Origin: Clostridia bacterium
Lineage (GTDB): Bacteria > Bacillota > Clostridia > Tissierellales > Dethiosulfatibacteraceae
Assembly: GCA_011390775.1 (NCBI GenBank)
Contig: JAABRS010000004.1
Location: forward strand, 1-37,183
DNA length: 37,183 bases
Direction: 5' to 3'
The stretch's first letter is position 1; each line of letters opens with the position of its first letter. Below the pieces are notes generated by a model. It was not told where the DNA came from. It did not search any database and saw nothing but the letters and a program-made list of their open reading frames with translations. The position numbers and the translations under genes were made by a program. Positions 19,796 to 30,517 of the stretch are shown one piece after another.

Positions 19796-22700
19796 ATGGC
19801 AAAGAAAACGAAAACAATGGATGGTAATACGGCTGCAGCTTATGTTGCATACGCATTTACCGATGTAGCGGCGATTTATCCTATTACACCGTCATCACCG
19901 ATGGCTGAACATATAGATGAATGGGCTGCCCACGGCCAAAAAAATATTTTTGGTCAAGAAGTAAAAGTGTCAGAATTACAATCCGAAGGTGGAGCATCTG
20001 GAGCGGTACACGGATCATTAGCAGCTGGAGCTTTAACTTCAACTTTTACAGCATCTCAAGGATTGCTATTGATGCTACCTAATATGTATAAAATTGCTGG
20101 TGAATTACTACCGGGAGTTTTCCATGTTAGTGCTAGAGCAGTAGCTGGACATGCATTATCAATATTTGGAGATCACTCAGATGTTATGGCAACTAGACAA
20201 ACTGGATTTGCTCAATTAGCAGCAGGAAGTGTACAGGAAGTTATGGATTTAGCTGGAGTTGCACATCTTACTGCAATAAAAACTAGAATTCCTTTTGTTC
20301 ATTTCTTTGATGGATTCAGAACATCTCATGAAGTTCAAAAAATAGAAACAATCGACTACGAGGATTTTGCAAAATTAGTGGATTATGATGCTGTTAAAGC
20401 CTTTAGGAAAAGAGCATTAAATCCTGAGCATCCAGTTACAAGAGGAACAGCTCAAAATCCTGATATATATTTCCAAGCTAAAGAATCAGCAAATAGTTTT
20501 TATACTGATATACCTGATGTAGTAGCAGACTACATGGAAGAAATCAATAAAATTACAGGTAGAGATTACAAACCTTTTAATTATTACGGAGCAGAAGATG
20601 CTGAATATGTTATAATTGCAATGGGTTCTGTAACTGAAACAGTAGAAGAAACAGTAGATTATTTAAACTCTAAGGGAGAAAAAGTTGGAATCGTTAAAGT
20701 ACACTTATACAGACCATTCTCTGAAAAATACTTTTTCAACGTACTACCAAAAACAGTAAAAAGAATAGCTGTATTAGATAGAACTAAGGAAATTGGTTCT
20801 TTAGGGGAACCTCTTTACTTAGATATAAAAGCAATGTTCTACGATAAAGAAGAAAGACCTTTAATCGTTGGCGGAAGATATGGATTAGGTTCTAAAGATA
20901 CAACACCAACACAAATTAAGGCTGTTTACGATAATCTAAAGGCTAATGAACCTAAAAACGGATTTACAGTAGGAATAATAGACGATGTAACTTTCACTTC
21001 TTTACTAGAAGGAGACACTATTGTTACATCACCAGAAAGCACTATTAAATGTAAATTCTGGGGATTAGGTTCCGATGGAACTGTTGGAGCTAACAAAAAT
21101 GCGATTAAGATTATTGGTGATAATACTGATATGTATGCTCAAGGATACTTCTCATACGACAGTAAAAAATCTGGAGGAATTACAGTTTCTCACTTAAGAT
21201 TTGGTAAAGAACCAATTAGATCAACATATTTAGTTAACCAAGCAGATTTTGTATCATGTTCACAACAATCATATGTTGATAAATATGACTTATTAAAAGG
21301 TCTTAAAAAAGGTGGAACTTTCTTACTCAATACAATATGGAACGAAAAAGAAGTAGAAGAAAATTTACCAGCAGATCTTAAAAAGTATATCGCTGAAAAA
21401 GACATAAATTTCTATACAATTAATGCTACTAAAATAGCAGAAGAAATAGGATTAGGCCATAGAACAAATATGGTAATGCAATCAGCATTTTTTGACTTAG
21501 CAAAGGTAATACCAAAAGAAGAAGCTATTGAGTATTTAAATAAAGCAGTCGAAGATACTTACGGTAAAAAAGGTGATAAAATAGTAACTATGAATAAAAA
21601 AGCTGTAGATAAAGGAATTTCAGAATTGGTTAAGGTTAATGTTCCAGAATCATGGAAAGGTTCTGAAGACGATTGTAAAGATGTTGAAACAGGTAAAGAA
21701 AAGCCAGAATTTATCAAAAATGTACTTGAGCCAGTAAATAGACAAGAAGGTGACAATTTACCTGTAAGTACTTTTGTAGGTAGAGAAGACGGTACCTTCC
21801 CACAGGGAACAGCAGCATATGAAAAAAGAGGTATAGCAGTAAATGTACCTGAATGGCAAATAGATAACTGTATTCAATGTAATCAGTGTTCATTTGTTTG
21901 CCCACACGCAGTTATAAGACCGTTCTTAGTAGATGAAGATGAAAAGAAAAATGCTCCGGAAGCTTTTGAAACTAAAAAAGCTATGGGCAAAGGATTAGAA
22001 GGATTGGAGTATAGAATCCAGATAAGTCCATTAGATTGTACAGGATGTGGGAACTGTGCAGATGTTTGTCCAGCTAAAGAAAAAGCATTAATAATGAAGC
22101 CTATTGAAACTCAGGTTGAAGTTCAATCACCAAACTGGGAATATGCTATGGACAATGTAAAAATTAAAGATACTCTAATGAACAAAGGAACAGTAAAAGG
22201 TAGCCAATTTGCACAGCCACTATTAGAATTCTCAGGAGCATGTGCTGGTTGTGGTGAGACACCTTATGCTAAAGCTGTAACTCAACTATACGGAGATAGA
22301 ATGATTATAGCAAATGCAACAGGATGTTCTTCAATTTGGGGAGGATCAGCTCCTTCAACGCCTTATTGTCAAAATGCACAAGGAAAAGGACCTGCATGGG
22401 CTAACTCATTATTTGAAGATAATGCTGAATATGGATACGGTATGGCATTAGCTGTAAATGTAATTAGAGGCAGCATAGAAGATTCTATGAAGTCTATGAT
22501 AGATAAAGATGTAGATACAGATATTAAAGAAGCATTAGAAGCATGGATAGAAGGAAAAGAAGATGCTGATGCATCAGAAAAAGCTACTGAAAAAGTATTA
22601 GCAGCTCTTGAAGGATTTGAACCATGTGAAGAATGTAAGAAAGACTACGAAAACATAATAGACAATAAAGATTACCTAATCAAAAAATCTGTTTGGATCT

Positions 22701-23338
22701 TCGGTGGAGACGGTTGGGCTTACGATATAGGATACGGTGGATTAGACCACGTATTAGCATCTGGAGACGATATAAATGTTATGGTATTTGATACGGAAGT
22801 TTATTCAAATACAGGTGGTCAGTCATCAAAAGCAACACCAACTGCAGCAGTAGCAAAATTTGCTGCATCAGGTAAAAAGGTTAAGAAAAAAGATTTAGGT
22901 ATGATTTCAACAACATACGGATATATATATGTAGCACAAGTAGCTATAGGAGCAAATCAAAATCAATTTATGAAAGCTCTTAAAGAAGCAGAAAGCTACA
23001 AAGGACCTTCAATTATTATTGCATATGCTCCATGTATAAACCATGGAATTAAAGCAGGAATGGGTAAATCAATAGAGCAGGAAAAGAAAGCTGTAGAAGC
23101 TGGATACTGGCATCTATACAGATACAACCCACTATTAAAAGAAGAAGGTAAAAATCCATTTATTTTAGATTCAAAAGAACCAAAAGCTTCATTTAGAGAA
23201 TTCCTTGAAAGTGAAGTTAGATATACATCACTTCAAAGAACATTCCCAGAAGTGGCTGAAGAATTATTCCAAGCAGCCGAAGTAGCAGCTAAGGAAAGAT
23301 ACGAAGGCTATAAAAGAATGGCAGAAATGAAGTATTAA
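19796..23338 (+). CDS. nifJ: Pyruvate:ferredoxin (flavodoxin) oxidoreductase
   Basis: ORF 1180 aa; YPITPSSPMAEHIDEW, 2x4Fe4S CIQCNQCSFVCPH / CTGCGNCADVCPA, GDGWAYDIGYGGLDHVLASG...NTGGQSSK TPP-binding. Confidence 0.98.
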   Translation: MAKKTKTMDGNTAAAYVAYAFTDVAAIYPITPSSPMAEHIDEWAAHGQKNIFGQEVKVSELQSEGGASGAVHGSLAAGALTSTFTASQGLLLMLPNMYKIAGELLPGVFHVSARAVAGHALSIFGDHSDVMATRQTGFAQLAAGSVQEVMDLAGVAHLTAIKTRIPFVHFFDGFRTSHEVQKIETIDYEDFAKLVDYDAVKAFRKRALNPEHPVTRGTAQNPDIYFQAKESANSFYTDIPDVVADYMEEINKITGRDYKPFNYYGAEDAEYVIIAMGSVTETVEETVDYLNSKGEKVGIVKVHLYRPFSEKYFFNVLPKTVKRIAVLDRTKEIGSLGEPLYLDIKAMFYDKEERPLIVGGRYGLGSKDTTPTQIKAVYDNLKANEPKNGFTVGIIDDVTFTSLLEGDTIVTSPESTIKCKFWGLGSDGTVGANKNAIKIIGDNTDMYAQGYFSYDSKKSGGITVSHLRFGKEPIRSTYLVNQADFVSCSQQSYVDKYDLLKGLKKGGTFLLNTIWNEKEVEENLPADLKKYIAEKDINFYTINATKIAEEIGLGHRTNMVMQSAFFDLAKVIPKEEAIEYLNKAVEDTYGKKGDKIVTMNKKAVDKGISELVKVNVPESWKGSEDDCKDVETGKEKPEFIKNVLEPVNRQEGDNLPVSTFVGREDGTFPQGTAAYEKRGIAVNVPEWQIDNCIQCNQCSFVCPHAVIRPFLVDEDEKKNAPEAFETKKAMGKGLEGLEYRIQISPLDCTGCGNCADVCPAKEKALIMKPIETQVEVQSPNWEYAMDNVKIKDTLMNKGTVKGSQFAQPLLEFSGACAGCGETPYAKAVTQLYGDRMIIANATGCSSIWGGSAPSTPYCQNAQGKGPAWANSLFEDNAEYGYGMALAVNVIRGSIEDSMKSMIDKDVDTDIKEALEAWIEGKEDADASEKATEKVLAALEGFEPCEECKKDYENIIDNKDYLIKKSVWIFGGDGWAYDIGYGGLDHVLASGDDINVMVFDTEVYSNTGGQSSKATPTAAVAKFAASGKKVKKKDLGMISTTYGYIYVAQVAIGANQNQFMKALKEAESYKGPSIIIAYAPCINHGIKAGMGKSIEQEKKAVEAGYWHLYRYNPLLKEEGKNPFILDSKEPKASFREFLESEVRYTSLQRTFPEVAEELFQAAEVAAKERYEGYKRMAEMKY

Positions 23339-23351
23339 TTAATAAAAAAAC

Positions 23352-23384
23352 AAAAAAAGTCCAGATTCAAACTGGACTTTTTTT
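23352..23384. terminator. Bidirectional terminator between convergent nifJ and glpK
   Basis: AAAAAAAGTCCAG-ATTCAAA-CTGGACTTTTTTT (small loop). Confidence 0.92.
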
Positions 23385-23394
23385 ACATCATAAA

Positions 23395-24894
23395 CTAGGA
23401 TTCTACCCATGTTTTAGATTTGTCTAAAGCTCTTTTCCAATTATAATAATAATTATCCGCTTTCTCTTTATCCATTTTTGGATTATATTCAGAGTTTATT
23501 GAGTTAATATTTTTAATTTCCTCCATTGATTTCCAAAAACCTACGGATAGACCTGCCAAATAGGCAGCACCTAATGCTGTAGTTTCGTAAACTTTAGGTC
23601 TAATGACTTTTTTGTTTAAAATATCAGATTGAAATTGCATTAAAAATTTATTGTTTGTAGCTCCACCATCAACTTTCAATAATTTTAATTCTATTCCTGA
23701 TTCTTCAGTCATAGTATTAACAACATCTTTTGTTTGATAAGCTATAGATTCCAATGCTGCTCTTATAATATGGTTTTTACTAGTACTTCTAGTAAGTCCC
23801 ACTATAGTTCCTCTTGCATACATGTCCCAGTGAGGAGCACCTAAGCCTGAAAAAGCAGGAACAAAATATACGCCTTCGTTATCATCTATTTTTTGAGCAA
23901 AATATTCACTATCTTCAGATTTATCTATTAGTCTCATTTCATCTCTTAGCCACTGCACAGCTGCACCAGCTATAAAAATAGAACCTTCTAAAGCATAAGT
24001 TATTTCACCATTTAATCCCCAGGCAATAGTACTAAGAAGTCCTTTATCAGAGTGTATAAGTTCATTTCCTGTATTCATAAGCATAAAGCATCCGGTGCCG
24101 TAGGTATTTTTAACAGTACCCTTCGTATAACAGCACTGTCCAAATAAAGCTGCCTGCTGATCTCCTGCTATTCCTGATATAGGTATTGATATATCTTTAA
24201 ACAATTTGTCTGAAGTTTCACCGTAAATTTCCGAAGAATTTCTTACCTCAGGCAATAAATTTTGAGGAATATTTAACTCATCAAGGAGTTTTTTATCCCA
24301 GTCTAGATTTTTGATATTATATATCATTGTTCGAGAAGCATTGGAATAGTCAGTAATATGTACCTTTCTATTTGTAAGATTCCATATAAGCCAAGTGTCT
24401 ATAGTTCCAAAAAGAAGATCTCCCTTAACAGCTTTTTCTCTTGCATCTGACACATTGTCAAGTATCCATTTGATTTTTGTACCTGAAAAATAAGCATCAA
24501 TTACTAATCCTGTATTTTCTTTTACATACTTTTCTAAATCTTTTTCTTTTAAAGAATCACATATGGCAGCGGTTCTTCTACACTGCCATACTATAGCATT
24601 GTAGACTGGTTCACCAGTTTTTTTATCCCAGATAACAGTAGTTTCTCTTTGATTAGTTATTCCAATAGAAGCAATTTCTTCTGGGGAAATCCCTGCCTTT
24701 TTAACTACATCCTTAGCTGTGTCAAGTTGTGTTGTAAGTATTTCTATAGGGTCATGTTCTACCCAGCCGGACTTAGGGTATATTTGAGAAAATTCCTTTT
24801 GAGAAACTTCCACTATTTCTCCATTTTTATTAAATAAAATAGACCTTGAACTTGTAGTACCTTGATCTAAAGCTAATATATATTTCTTGTTCAT
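23395..24894 (-). CDS. glpK: Glycerol kinase
   Basis: ORF 499 aa; [51 protein letters not shown]. Confidence 0.98.
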   Translation of the reverse strand: MNKKYILALDQGTTSSRSILFNKNGEIVEVSQKEFSQIYPKSGWVEHDPIEILTTQLDTAKDVVKKAGISPEEIASIGITNQRETTVIWDKKTGEPVYNAIVWQCRRTAAICDSLKEKDLEKYVKENTGLVIDAYFSGTKIKWILDNVSDAREKAVKGDLLFGTIDTWLIWNLTNRKVHITDYSNASRTMIYNIKNLDWDKKLLDELNIPQNLLPEVRNSSEIYGETSDKLFKDISIPISGIAGDQQAALFGQCCYTKGTVKNTYGTGCFMLMNTGNELIHSDKGLLSTIAWGLNGEITYALEGSIFIAGAAVQWLRDEMRLIDKSEDSEYFAQKIDDNEGVYFVPAFSGLGAPHWDMYARGTIVGLTRSTSKNHIIRAALESIAYQTKDVVNTMTEESGIELKLLKVDGGATNNKFLMQFQSDILNKKVIRPKVYETTALGAAYLAGLSVGFWKSMEEIKNINSINSEYNPKMDKEKADNYYYNWKRALDKSKTWVES

Positions 24895-25045
24895 AGAACA
24901 CCTCTCCTAATTTTTGTAAAGAATTATTTGCTTTATTTTATCACAAATATCAATCTTTAAAAACAATATTTAAAAATAGGGTAAATGACCTTGAAAAAAT
25001 CATTAAAAAGTTTATAATATTAATGTTGTATAAAAGGAGTAGACT

Positions 25046-25720
25046 ATGAACACAATAATTCAGATAATAACTTTTTTATCAGATATCGTACTGCCTTTAT
25101 TTTTAGGATATATTTTAGCTCACAAAAGTAAGGTAAAAAGATATCAAATGGAAAAGTTGTTAAAATTAAATATATATTTCTTATACCCTTTGTTGATAAG
25201 TTTAAGCACATGGATAGTTACGATAAATAAAGAACTTTTATGGTTGCCTGTTGTTGGATTACTTACGCCTATAATAGGAGGAGGTATAGGGTTTATAACA
25301 GGAAGAAAAAAATTTAATGATTCACTGGAAAGAGGAAGCTATACTATATCATATATGTTGTCAAATAGAGGAACTATTGGTGGATTGGTAGCATTTATAA
25401 TTTTAGGAGAAATAGGTTATGGATACAATCAATTTTCGCTGATATTCAATACATTTACTCTATACATGATTGCATATCCTATAGCATCCTATTTCAGTCA
25501 AAAATCTAAAGGAACTATTGTAAAAATTAGAATTAGAGATATATTGTTTACTAGGAACCAAATACCTGTTTTAGGAATAATACTAGGAGTATCATTAAAT
25601 TTACTAAAAATTCCTAGACCAATAATATTAGGAGGATTTTTCAATATTTTAATCCACATCGTTGCCTGGTGTGCATTACTACCTATAGGGATGAATATTG
25701 TTTTTAATTTTATAAAATAA
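25046..25720 (+). CDS. Short AEC-type (auxin efflux carrier-like) membrane transporter
   Basis: ORF 224 aa; multiple TM; VLPLFLGYILAHKSKVKRYQMEKLLKLNIYFLYPLL; RBS aaaggag. Confidence 0.6.
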   Translation: MNTIIQIITFLSDIVLPLFLGYILAHKSKVKRYQMEKLLKLNIYFLYPLLISLSTWIVTINKELLWLPVVGLLTPIIGGGIGFITGRKKFNDSLERGSYTISYMLSNRGTIGGLVAFIILGEIGYGYNQFSLIFNTFTLYMIAYPIASYFSQKSKGTIVKIRIRDILFTRNQIPVLGIILGVSLNLLKIPRPIILGGFFNILIHIVAWCALLPIGMNIVFNFIK

Positions 25721-25750
25721 TAGTATGTATAAACATTATATGTTAAAATA

Positions 25751-26692
25751 ATGAATAAAGAACTAACAGAGGAGATAACATTGAAATATAAGTTAAAAGA
25801 AGAACTTGAAAAAGAAATAAATGGATCAGTAAAAATAGATGAAAAAATGAATAATCATACATATTTTAAAACTGGAGGAAAGGCTGATTTATTTGTAGAG
25901 CCTGAATCCGTAGAAGAACTTAAAAAGGTTTTAAAAATAATTAAAGGTATGAATTATCCATATTATATTATAGGTAACGGAACAAACCTGCTTGTTTCTG
26001 ACGATGGATATAGAGGAGCAATTGTAAAAATAGGAAATAAACTGAATTCAATAAAAATAAAAGATAATCTAGTGGAAACTGGAGCAGGTACATTACTATC
26101 CTTATTATCTAAGGCCTCATGTAAAGAAGGTCTTACAGGATTAGAATTTGCAAGTGGTATACCTGGATTTGTAGGAGGAGCTGTTGCTATGAATGCCGGA
26201 GCATATCATGGAGAAATGAAAGATATAATAGATTATGTTGTATGTTTAGATCAGAAGAATAATGTTAAAACTTACAATAATGAGGAAATGAATTTTAGAT
26301 ATAGAAACAGTAGAGTTAAAGATGAAGATTTAATCGTGCTAAAAATTGGGCTGAAGCTGGAAAAGGGAGTTACAAAAGAAATACAAGATAGAATAGACTT
26401 GTTAACCAGATTAAGAAAGGAAAAACAACCTATTGAAATGCCAAGTGCTGGAAGTACATTTAAAAGACCTGGAGAAGGGTTTGCAGCTAAATTAATAGAA
26501 GATGCAGGACTAAAGGGCTTAAGACATGGTGATGCCATGGTTTCAGATAAACACAGCGGATTCATTGTGAATTGCGGGAAGGCAACTACTTCAGAAATTT
26601 TAAGTTTAATGAGAATTGTTAGAGAAAGAGTACAGGAAAAGTACTCTATAGAACTAGAACCTGAAGTTAAAATAATAGGTGAAGAATTTTGA
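25751..26692 (+). CDS. murB: UDP-N-acetylenolpyruvoylglucosamine reductase
   Basis: ORF 313 aa; NHTYFKTGGKADLFVEP, GNGTNLLVSDDG, GFVGGAVAMNAGAYHGE, PSAGSTFKRP. Confidence 0.97.
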   Translation: MNKELTEEITLKYKLKEELEKEINGSVKIDEKMNNHTYFKTGGKADLFVEPESVEELKKVLKIIKGMNYPYYIIGNGTNLLVSDDGYRGAIVKIGNKLNSIKIKDNLVETGAGTLLSLLSKASCKEGLTGLEFASGIPGFVGGAVAMNAGAYHGEMKDIIDYVVCLDQKNNVKTYNNEEMNFRYRNSRVKDEDLIVLKIGLKLEKGVTKEIQDRIDLLTRLRKEKQPIEMPSAGSTFKRPGEGFAAKLIEDAGLKGLRHGDAMVSDKHSGFIVNCGKATTSEILSLMRIVRERVQEKYSIELEPEVKIIGEEF

Positions 26693-26699
26693 GGTGATT

Positions 26700-27440
26700 A
26701 TGAAAATTATTAAGGATTATCACATTCATTCAATTTACTCGAAAAACGGTCATGGAAAATCTACTCCAGAAGAAGATGTTATAAAAGGATCTGAAATAGG
26801 ATTAGTAGAAATGGCAATATCCGACCATGGTCATCGTCATTATCTATACGGAATAAAAAAAGACAACATAAAAAAACTACATGAAGAGATTAAAGAATTA
26901 AACAAAAAATACAAAAACATAAATGTTTTACAAGGAATAGAAGCTAATATGTTAAGTTACGATGGTGATTCTGATATAGATGATTTAGTTAAGAACAACT
27001 GCGATATCATTATGGGTGGGTTTCATTACGGAGTTAGGTTTAAAGATTTAAAAACCTTTTATAGAATATATATTTTAAATTTTTTAGGAAAATTCTCTAT
27101 AAAGATTAATAAATATATTACTAAACTCAACACTGAGGCTGTAATCAATTTTATGAAGAAGAACAAAATAAAAATATTGACACATCCTGGAGAAAAAATC
27201 CCTGTAAACATTAGAGATGTAGCTAAAGCTGCAGTAGAAGAAGATGTGATTTTAGAAATAAATGCATCTCATAAACATTTATCAGAAGATGATTTAAAAT
27301 GCATTAAAGATATAGATGTGAAGTTAATAATAGGAAGCGATGCTCATCACAAAGATAATATAGGGAAATACGAAGTTGCTATTAATAGAATTGAAAAATC
27401 TGGTTTTCCAATTGATAATGTAATAAACGTGGAGGTTTAA
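26700..27440 (+). CDS. PHP domain phosphoesterase
   Basis: [25 protein letters not shown]...SDHGH...GSDAHH; RBS gaggtg supports start at 26700 rather than 26679. Confidence 0.9.
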   Translation: MKIIKDYHIHSIYSKNGHGKSTPEEDVIKGSEIGLVEMAISDHGHRHYLYGIKKDNIKKLHEEIKELNKKYKNINVLQGIEANMLSYDGDSDIDDLVKNNCDIIMGGFHYGVRFKDLKTFYRIYILNFLGKFSIKINKYITKLNTEAVINFMKKNKIKILTHPGEKIPVNIRDVAKAAVEEDVILEINASHKHLSEDDLKCIKDIDVKLIIGSDAHHKDNIGKYEVAINRIEKSGFPIDNVINVEV

Positions 27441-27441
27441 A

Positions 27442-28296
27442 ATGGAATTTTTAATTATTACTGGTATGTCTGGAGCAGGAAAAAGTCAAGCTGTTAAAGC
27501 ATTAGAGGATATTAATTATTACTGTATGGATAATGTTCCTCCTTCTCTTCTCCCAGAATTTGCAAACTTATGCAGAGAATCAAAGAAGACTATTGATAAA
27601 GTAGCAATAGTTGTTGATATTAGGGGAGGAATATTTTTTAATGATCTATTTAAGAGTTTAGATCTGTTAAAATCAGAAGGATTTAAATATGAGATACTTT
27701 TTTTAGATGCAACAGACGATGTATTGACCAAAAGATTTAAAGAATTAAGAAGACCTCATCCTCTTACACCAGATGGAAGAGTTTTAGATGGAATAGAAAC
27801 TGAAAGATTGAAATTAAATGAAGTTAAGGAAAGAGCTAATCATATTATTGATACATCAAATTTAACAACTGCAATGCTAAAAGAAGAAATCCACAGAATA
27901 TTTCTAGAAGGTAAAGAACAGAAAAAGATTACAATTTCTATTATTTCATTTGGCTTTAAGTTGGGAATACCTATAGATAGTGATTTAGTCTTTGATGTAA
28001 GATTTTTACCTAATCCTCATTATATTACAGAATTAAGAGATAAAACTGGAAATGATGAAGATGTACAAAAATATGTAATGAAATTTCCACAAAGCAATGA
28101 GTTTTTTGATAAATTAAAAGATATGATAGATTTTTTGATACCCCATTATATAAAAGAAGGAAAAACTCAACTTGTAATAGGCATTGGATGTACTGGAGGC
28201 AAACATAGATCTGTAACAATAGCTAATTTACTTGGAGATTATATAGAAAGAGATAACTATAGAGTCATAATTACTCATAGAGATATTATGAAATAG
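27442..28296 (+). CDS. rapZ: RNase adapter protein RapZ / YvcJ-type NTPase
   Basis: ORF 284 aa; [46 protein letters not shown]. Confidence 0.97.
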   Translation: MEFLIITGMSGAGKSQAVKALEDINYYCMDNVPPSLLPEFANLCRESKKTIDKVAIVVDIRGGIFFNDLFKSLDLLKSEGFKYEILFLDATDDVLTKRFKELRRPHPLTPDGRVLDGIETERLKLNEVKERANHIIDTSNLTTAMLKEEIHRIFLEGKEQKKITISIISFGFKLGIPIDSDLVFDVRFLPNPHYITELRDKTGNDEDVQKYVMKFPQSNEFFDKLKDMIDFLIPHYIKEGKTQLVIGIGCTGGKHRSVTIANLLGDYIERDNYRVIITHRDIMK

Positions 28297-28311
28297 TTAA
28301 AGAGGTTTCAT

Positions 28312-29715
28312 ATGAAAAACAGAAATGATTTAACTACAGGAAATATTACAGAAAAATTAATTAAACTAGCTGTACCCGTAATGGGTACTTCTTTTATTCA
28401 AATGGCTTATAACTTAGCTGATATGGCTTGGATAGGGAGATTAGGTGGTTTAGAAGTAGCAGCGGTAGGAACTGCAGGGTTTTATGCATGGCTTTCTTTT
28501 GGATTTATGATTCTAGCAAAGATAGGTACTCAGGTTAATGTAGCTCAAAATGTTGGAAGAGATGATTATAAGAAAGCCGGCAGATATTCAACAGCAGGAT
28601 TACAGGCAGTTATTATCATTGGCATTATATTTGCTGTAACTGCTCTTATTTTCAGAGAAAGTTTAATTGGATTTTTTAATATAAATGACGATTATGTAAA
28701 TAGGCTTGCTGTTGAATATTTAAGTATAATTGTTTTTGGATTGATATTTAATTTTATAAATGAAGTTTTTTCAGGAATAATAATCGGCGCTGGAGAAAGT
28801 AAAGTTCCCTTTAAAATAAATGCTGTTGGATTATTTGTAAATATTATTGTTGATCCAGTATTGATATTTGGATTATTCGGAGTTCCTCAACTAGGAGTAA
28901 GAGGTGCTGCTATTGCAACTGCAGCTTCACAATTATTAGTAACAGTAATCTTTGTAATACACATATATAAAGCTGAATACCCATTTTTTGAATTCAATAT
29001 TTTTAGAGGGTTATATGTTAAAGAAATAATAGAAAATGCAAAAATAGGACTACCTGTAAGTATACAAAGTCTGTTATTCACATTATTTTCAATGGGTATT
29101 GCAAGAATTATAGCTGTATGGGGGCCAATACCAGTAGGTGTTCAAAGAGTAGGAGGACAGATAGAATCTATAACTTGGAGAACTTCTGAAGGGTTTTCAG
29201 CTGCACTAAGTTCTTTTACCGGTCAAAACTACGGTGCAGGAAAAAAAGAAAGAGTAAAAAAGGGTTATTTTTCTTCTTTAAAAATAATGGCAGCCTTTGG
29301 TACATTCACTTCTTTATTACTTATAGTATTTGCCAAACCGATTTTTAGTTTATTTATACCGGAAAAGCAATCTTTAACAATAGGAATAGAATATCTTAGA
29401 ATCTTAGGTCTTTCTCAAATTTTAATGAGTTTAGAAATAATGACTCAAGGAGCTTTTGCAGGCTTTGGCAAAACAATACCTCCTTCAATAGTCAGTGTAG
29501 TATTTAATGGTTTAAGAATACCTTTAGCCTTAATGTTATCAATGGAAACATCCCTAGGACTTAATGGAGTTTGGTGGAGTATCAGTATAACTTCCGTGAT
29601 TAAGGGTATAATTATTGTAAGTTGGTTTTTGTTAGTATTAAGAAAATATTTGAAACAAGGAGTTGTAGTAGATGATAAGAGAAATAAAATTAAGGAAATC
29701 TGTAAGAAAGTATAA
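28312..29715 (+). CDS. MATE family efflux transporter
   Basis: ORF 467 aa; LAVPVMGTSFIQMAYNLADMAWIGRLGG. Confidence 0.95.
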   Translation: MKNRNDLTTGNITEKLIKLAVPVMGTSFIQMAYNLADMAWIGRLGGLEVAAVGTAGFYAWLSFGFMILAKIGTQVNVAQNVGRDDYKKAGRYSTAGLQAVIIIGIIFAVTALIFRESLIGFFNINDDYVNRLAVEYLSIIVFGLIFNFINEVFSGIIIGAGESKVPFKINAVGLFVNIIVDPVLIFGLFGVPQLGVRGAAIATAASQLLVTVIFVIHIYKAEYPFFEFNIFRGLYVKEIIENAKIGLPVSIQSLLFTLFSMGIARIIAVWGPIPVGVQRVGGQIESITWRTSEGFSAALSSFTGQNYGAGKKERVKKGYFSSLKIMAAFGTFTSLLLIVFAKPIFSLFIPEKQSLTIGIEYLRILGLSQILMSLEIMTQGAFAGFGKTIPPSIVSVVFNGLRIPLALMLSMETSLGLNGVWWSISITSVIKGIIIVSWFLLVLRKYLKQGVVVDDKRNKIKEICKKV

Positions 29716-30445
29716 AAATGAACCTTTGAAGGAAAAAAGCGAAAAGATTGTAAATGAGTCCATAAATGAAGCTAAGTCACTTCATGGAAATATTAAGACA
29801 AAGATAATATTTGAAAAAAATGGAGAAAGATTTTATAAAACTGCAAGCACTCTTACAAAAAGTTTATTTTTTGTGAAATCTCCGCATTATATTATTTTGA
29901 TGTCTGAAGAAAAAGAAGGATATCTTGAAAATATTGGATTCATAGGTGAACAAATAGTTTTAAAACTTGCAGGAGCAGGGATAGGAACCTGTTGGATAGG
30001 TGGAAATGTTAACGATAAGAAGTTTTCTAAGGAGTACAGTACAGAGTATAACTTAGAATACATAGCATGCATATCAGTAGGATATCCAGAAGAAGATCTA
30101 GTTGAAATAACAGATAGAAAAAGAAAAGATTTAGATGAAATATTTAAAGATAATATATATAAAAATCATTTTGAAGCAGCTAAAGCTTTGCAGGCAGCTC
30201 CGTCAGCAACAAATAGACAACCATGGAATATCTATCCAGAAGATACAAATTGGGATTATTATATTGAGGAATTTTCAGGTATTATGAGTGATAAAAGAAA
30301 TGATCTAGCAGCAATTGATGCTGGAATAGGATTATCCCACATATTAATGGAAAGTAATCGAAAGGGAGAAATGATAAATTTTTCTAAAGAACCTAAAAAA
30401 GATAAAGAAGGATTAAGATATATAACCACTATTAAATTTAAATAA
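29672..30445 (+). CDS. Nitroreductase family protein (TM1586-like)
   Basis: ORF 257 aa; IKLRKSVRKYKNEPL, GAGIGTCWIGG, AAPSATNRQPWNIY; RBS aaggag inside the upstream MATE gene. Confidence 0.88.
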   Translation: MIREIKLRKSVRKYKNEPLKEKSEKIVNESINEAKSLHGNIKTKIIFEKNGERFYKTASTLTKSLFFVKSPHYIILMSEEKEGYLENIGFIGEQIVLKLAGAGIGTCWIGGNVNDKKFSKEYSTEYNLEYIACISVGYPEEDLVEITDRKRKDLDEIFKDNIYKNHFEAAKALQAAPSATNRQPWNIYPEDTNWDYYIEEFSGIMSDKRNDLAAIDAGIGLSHILMESNRKGEMINFSKEPKKDKEGLRYITTIKFK

Positions 30446-30455
30446 AAAAAATATA

Positions 30456-30489
30456 AAAAAATGCTGGATAATCATAATCCAGCATTTTT
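30456..30489. terminator. Bidirectional terminator
   Basis: AAAAATGCTGGAT-AATCATA-ATCCAGCATTTTT. Confidence 0.92.
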
Positions 30490-30517
30490 GTTTTTAAATT
30501 TTCAACATGTATCTTAA

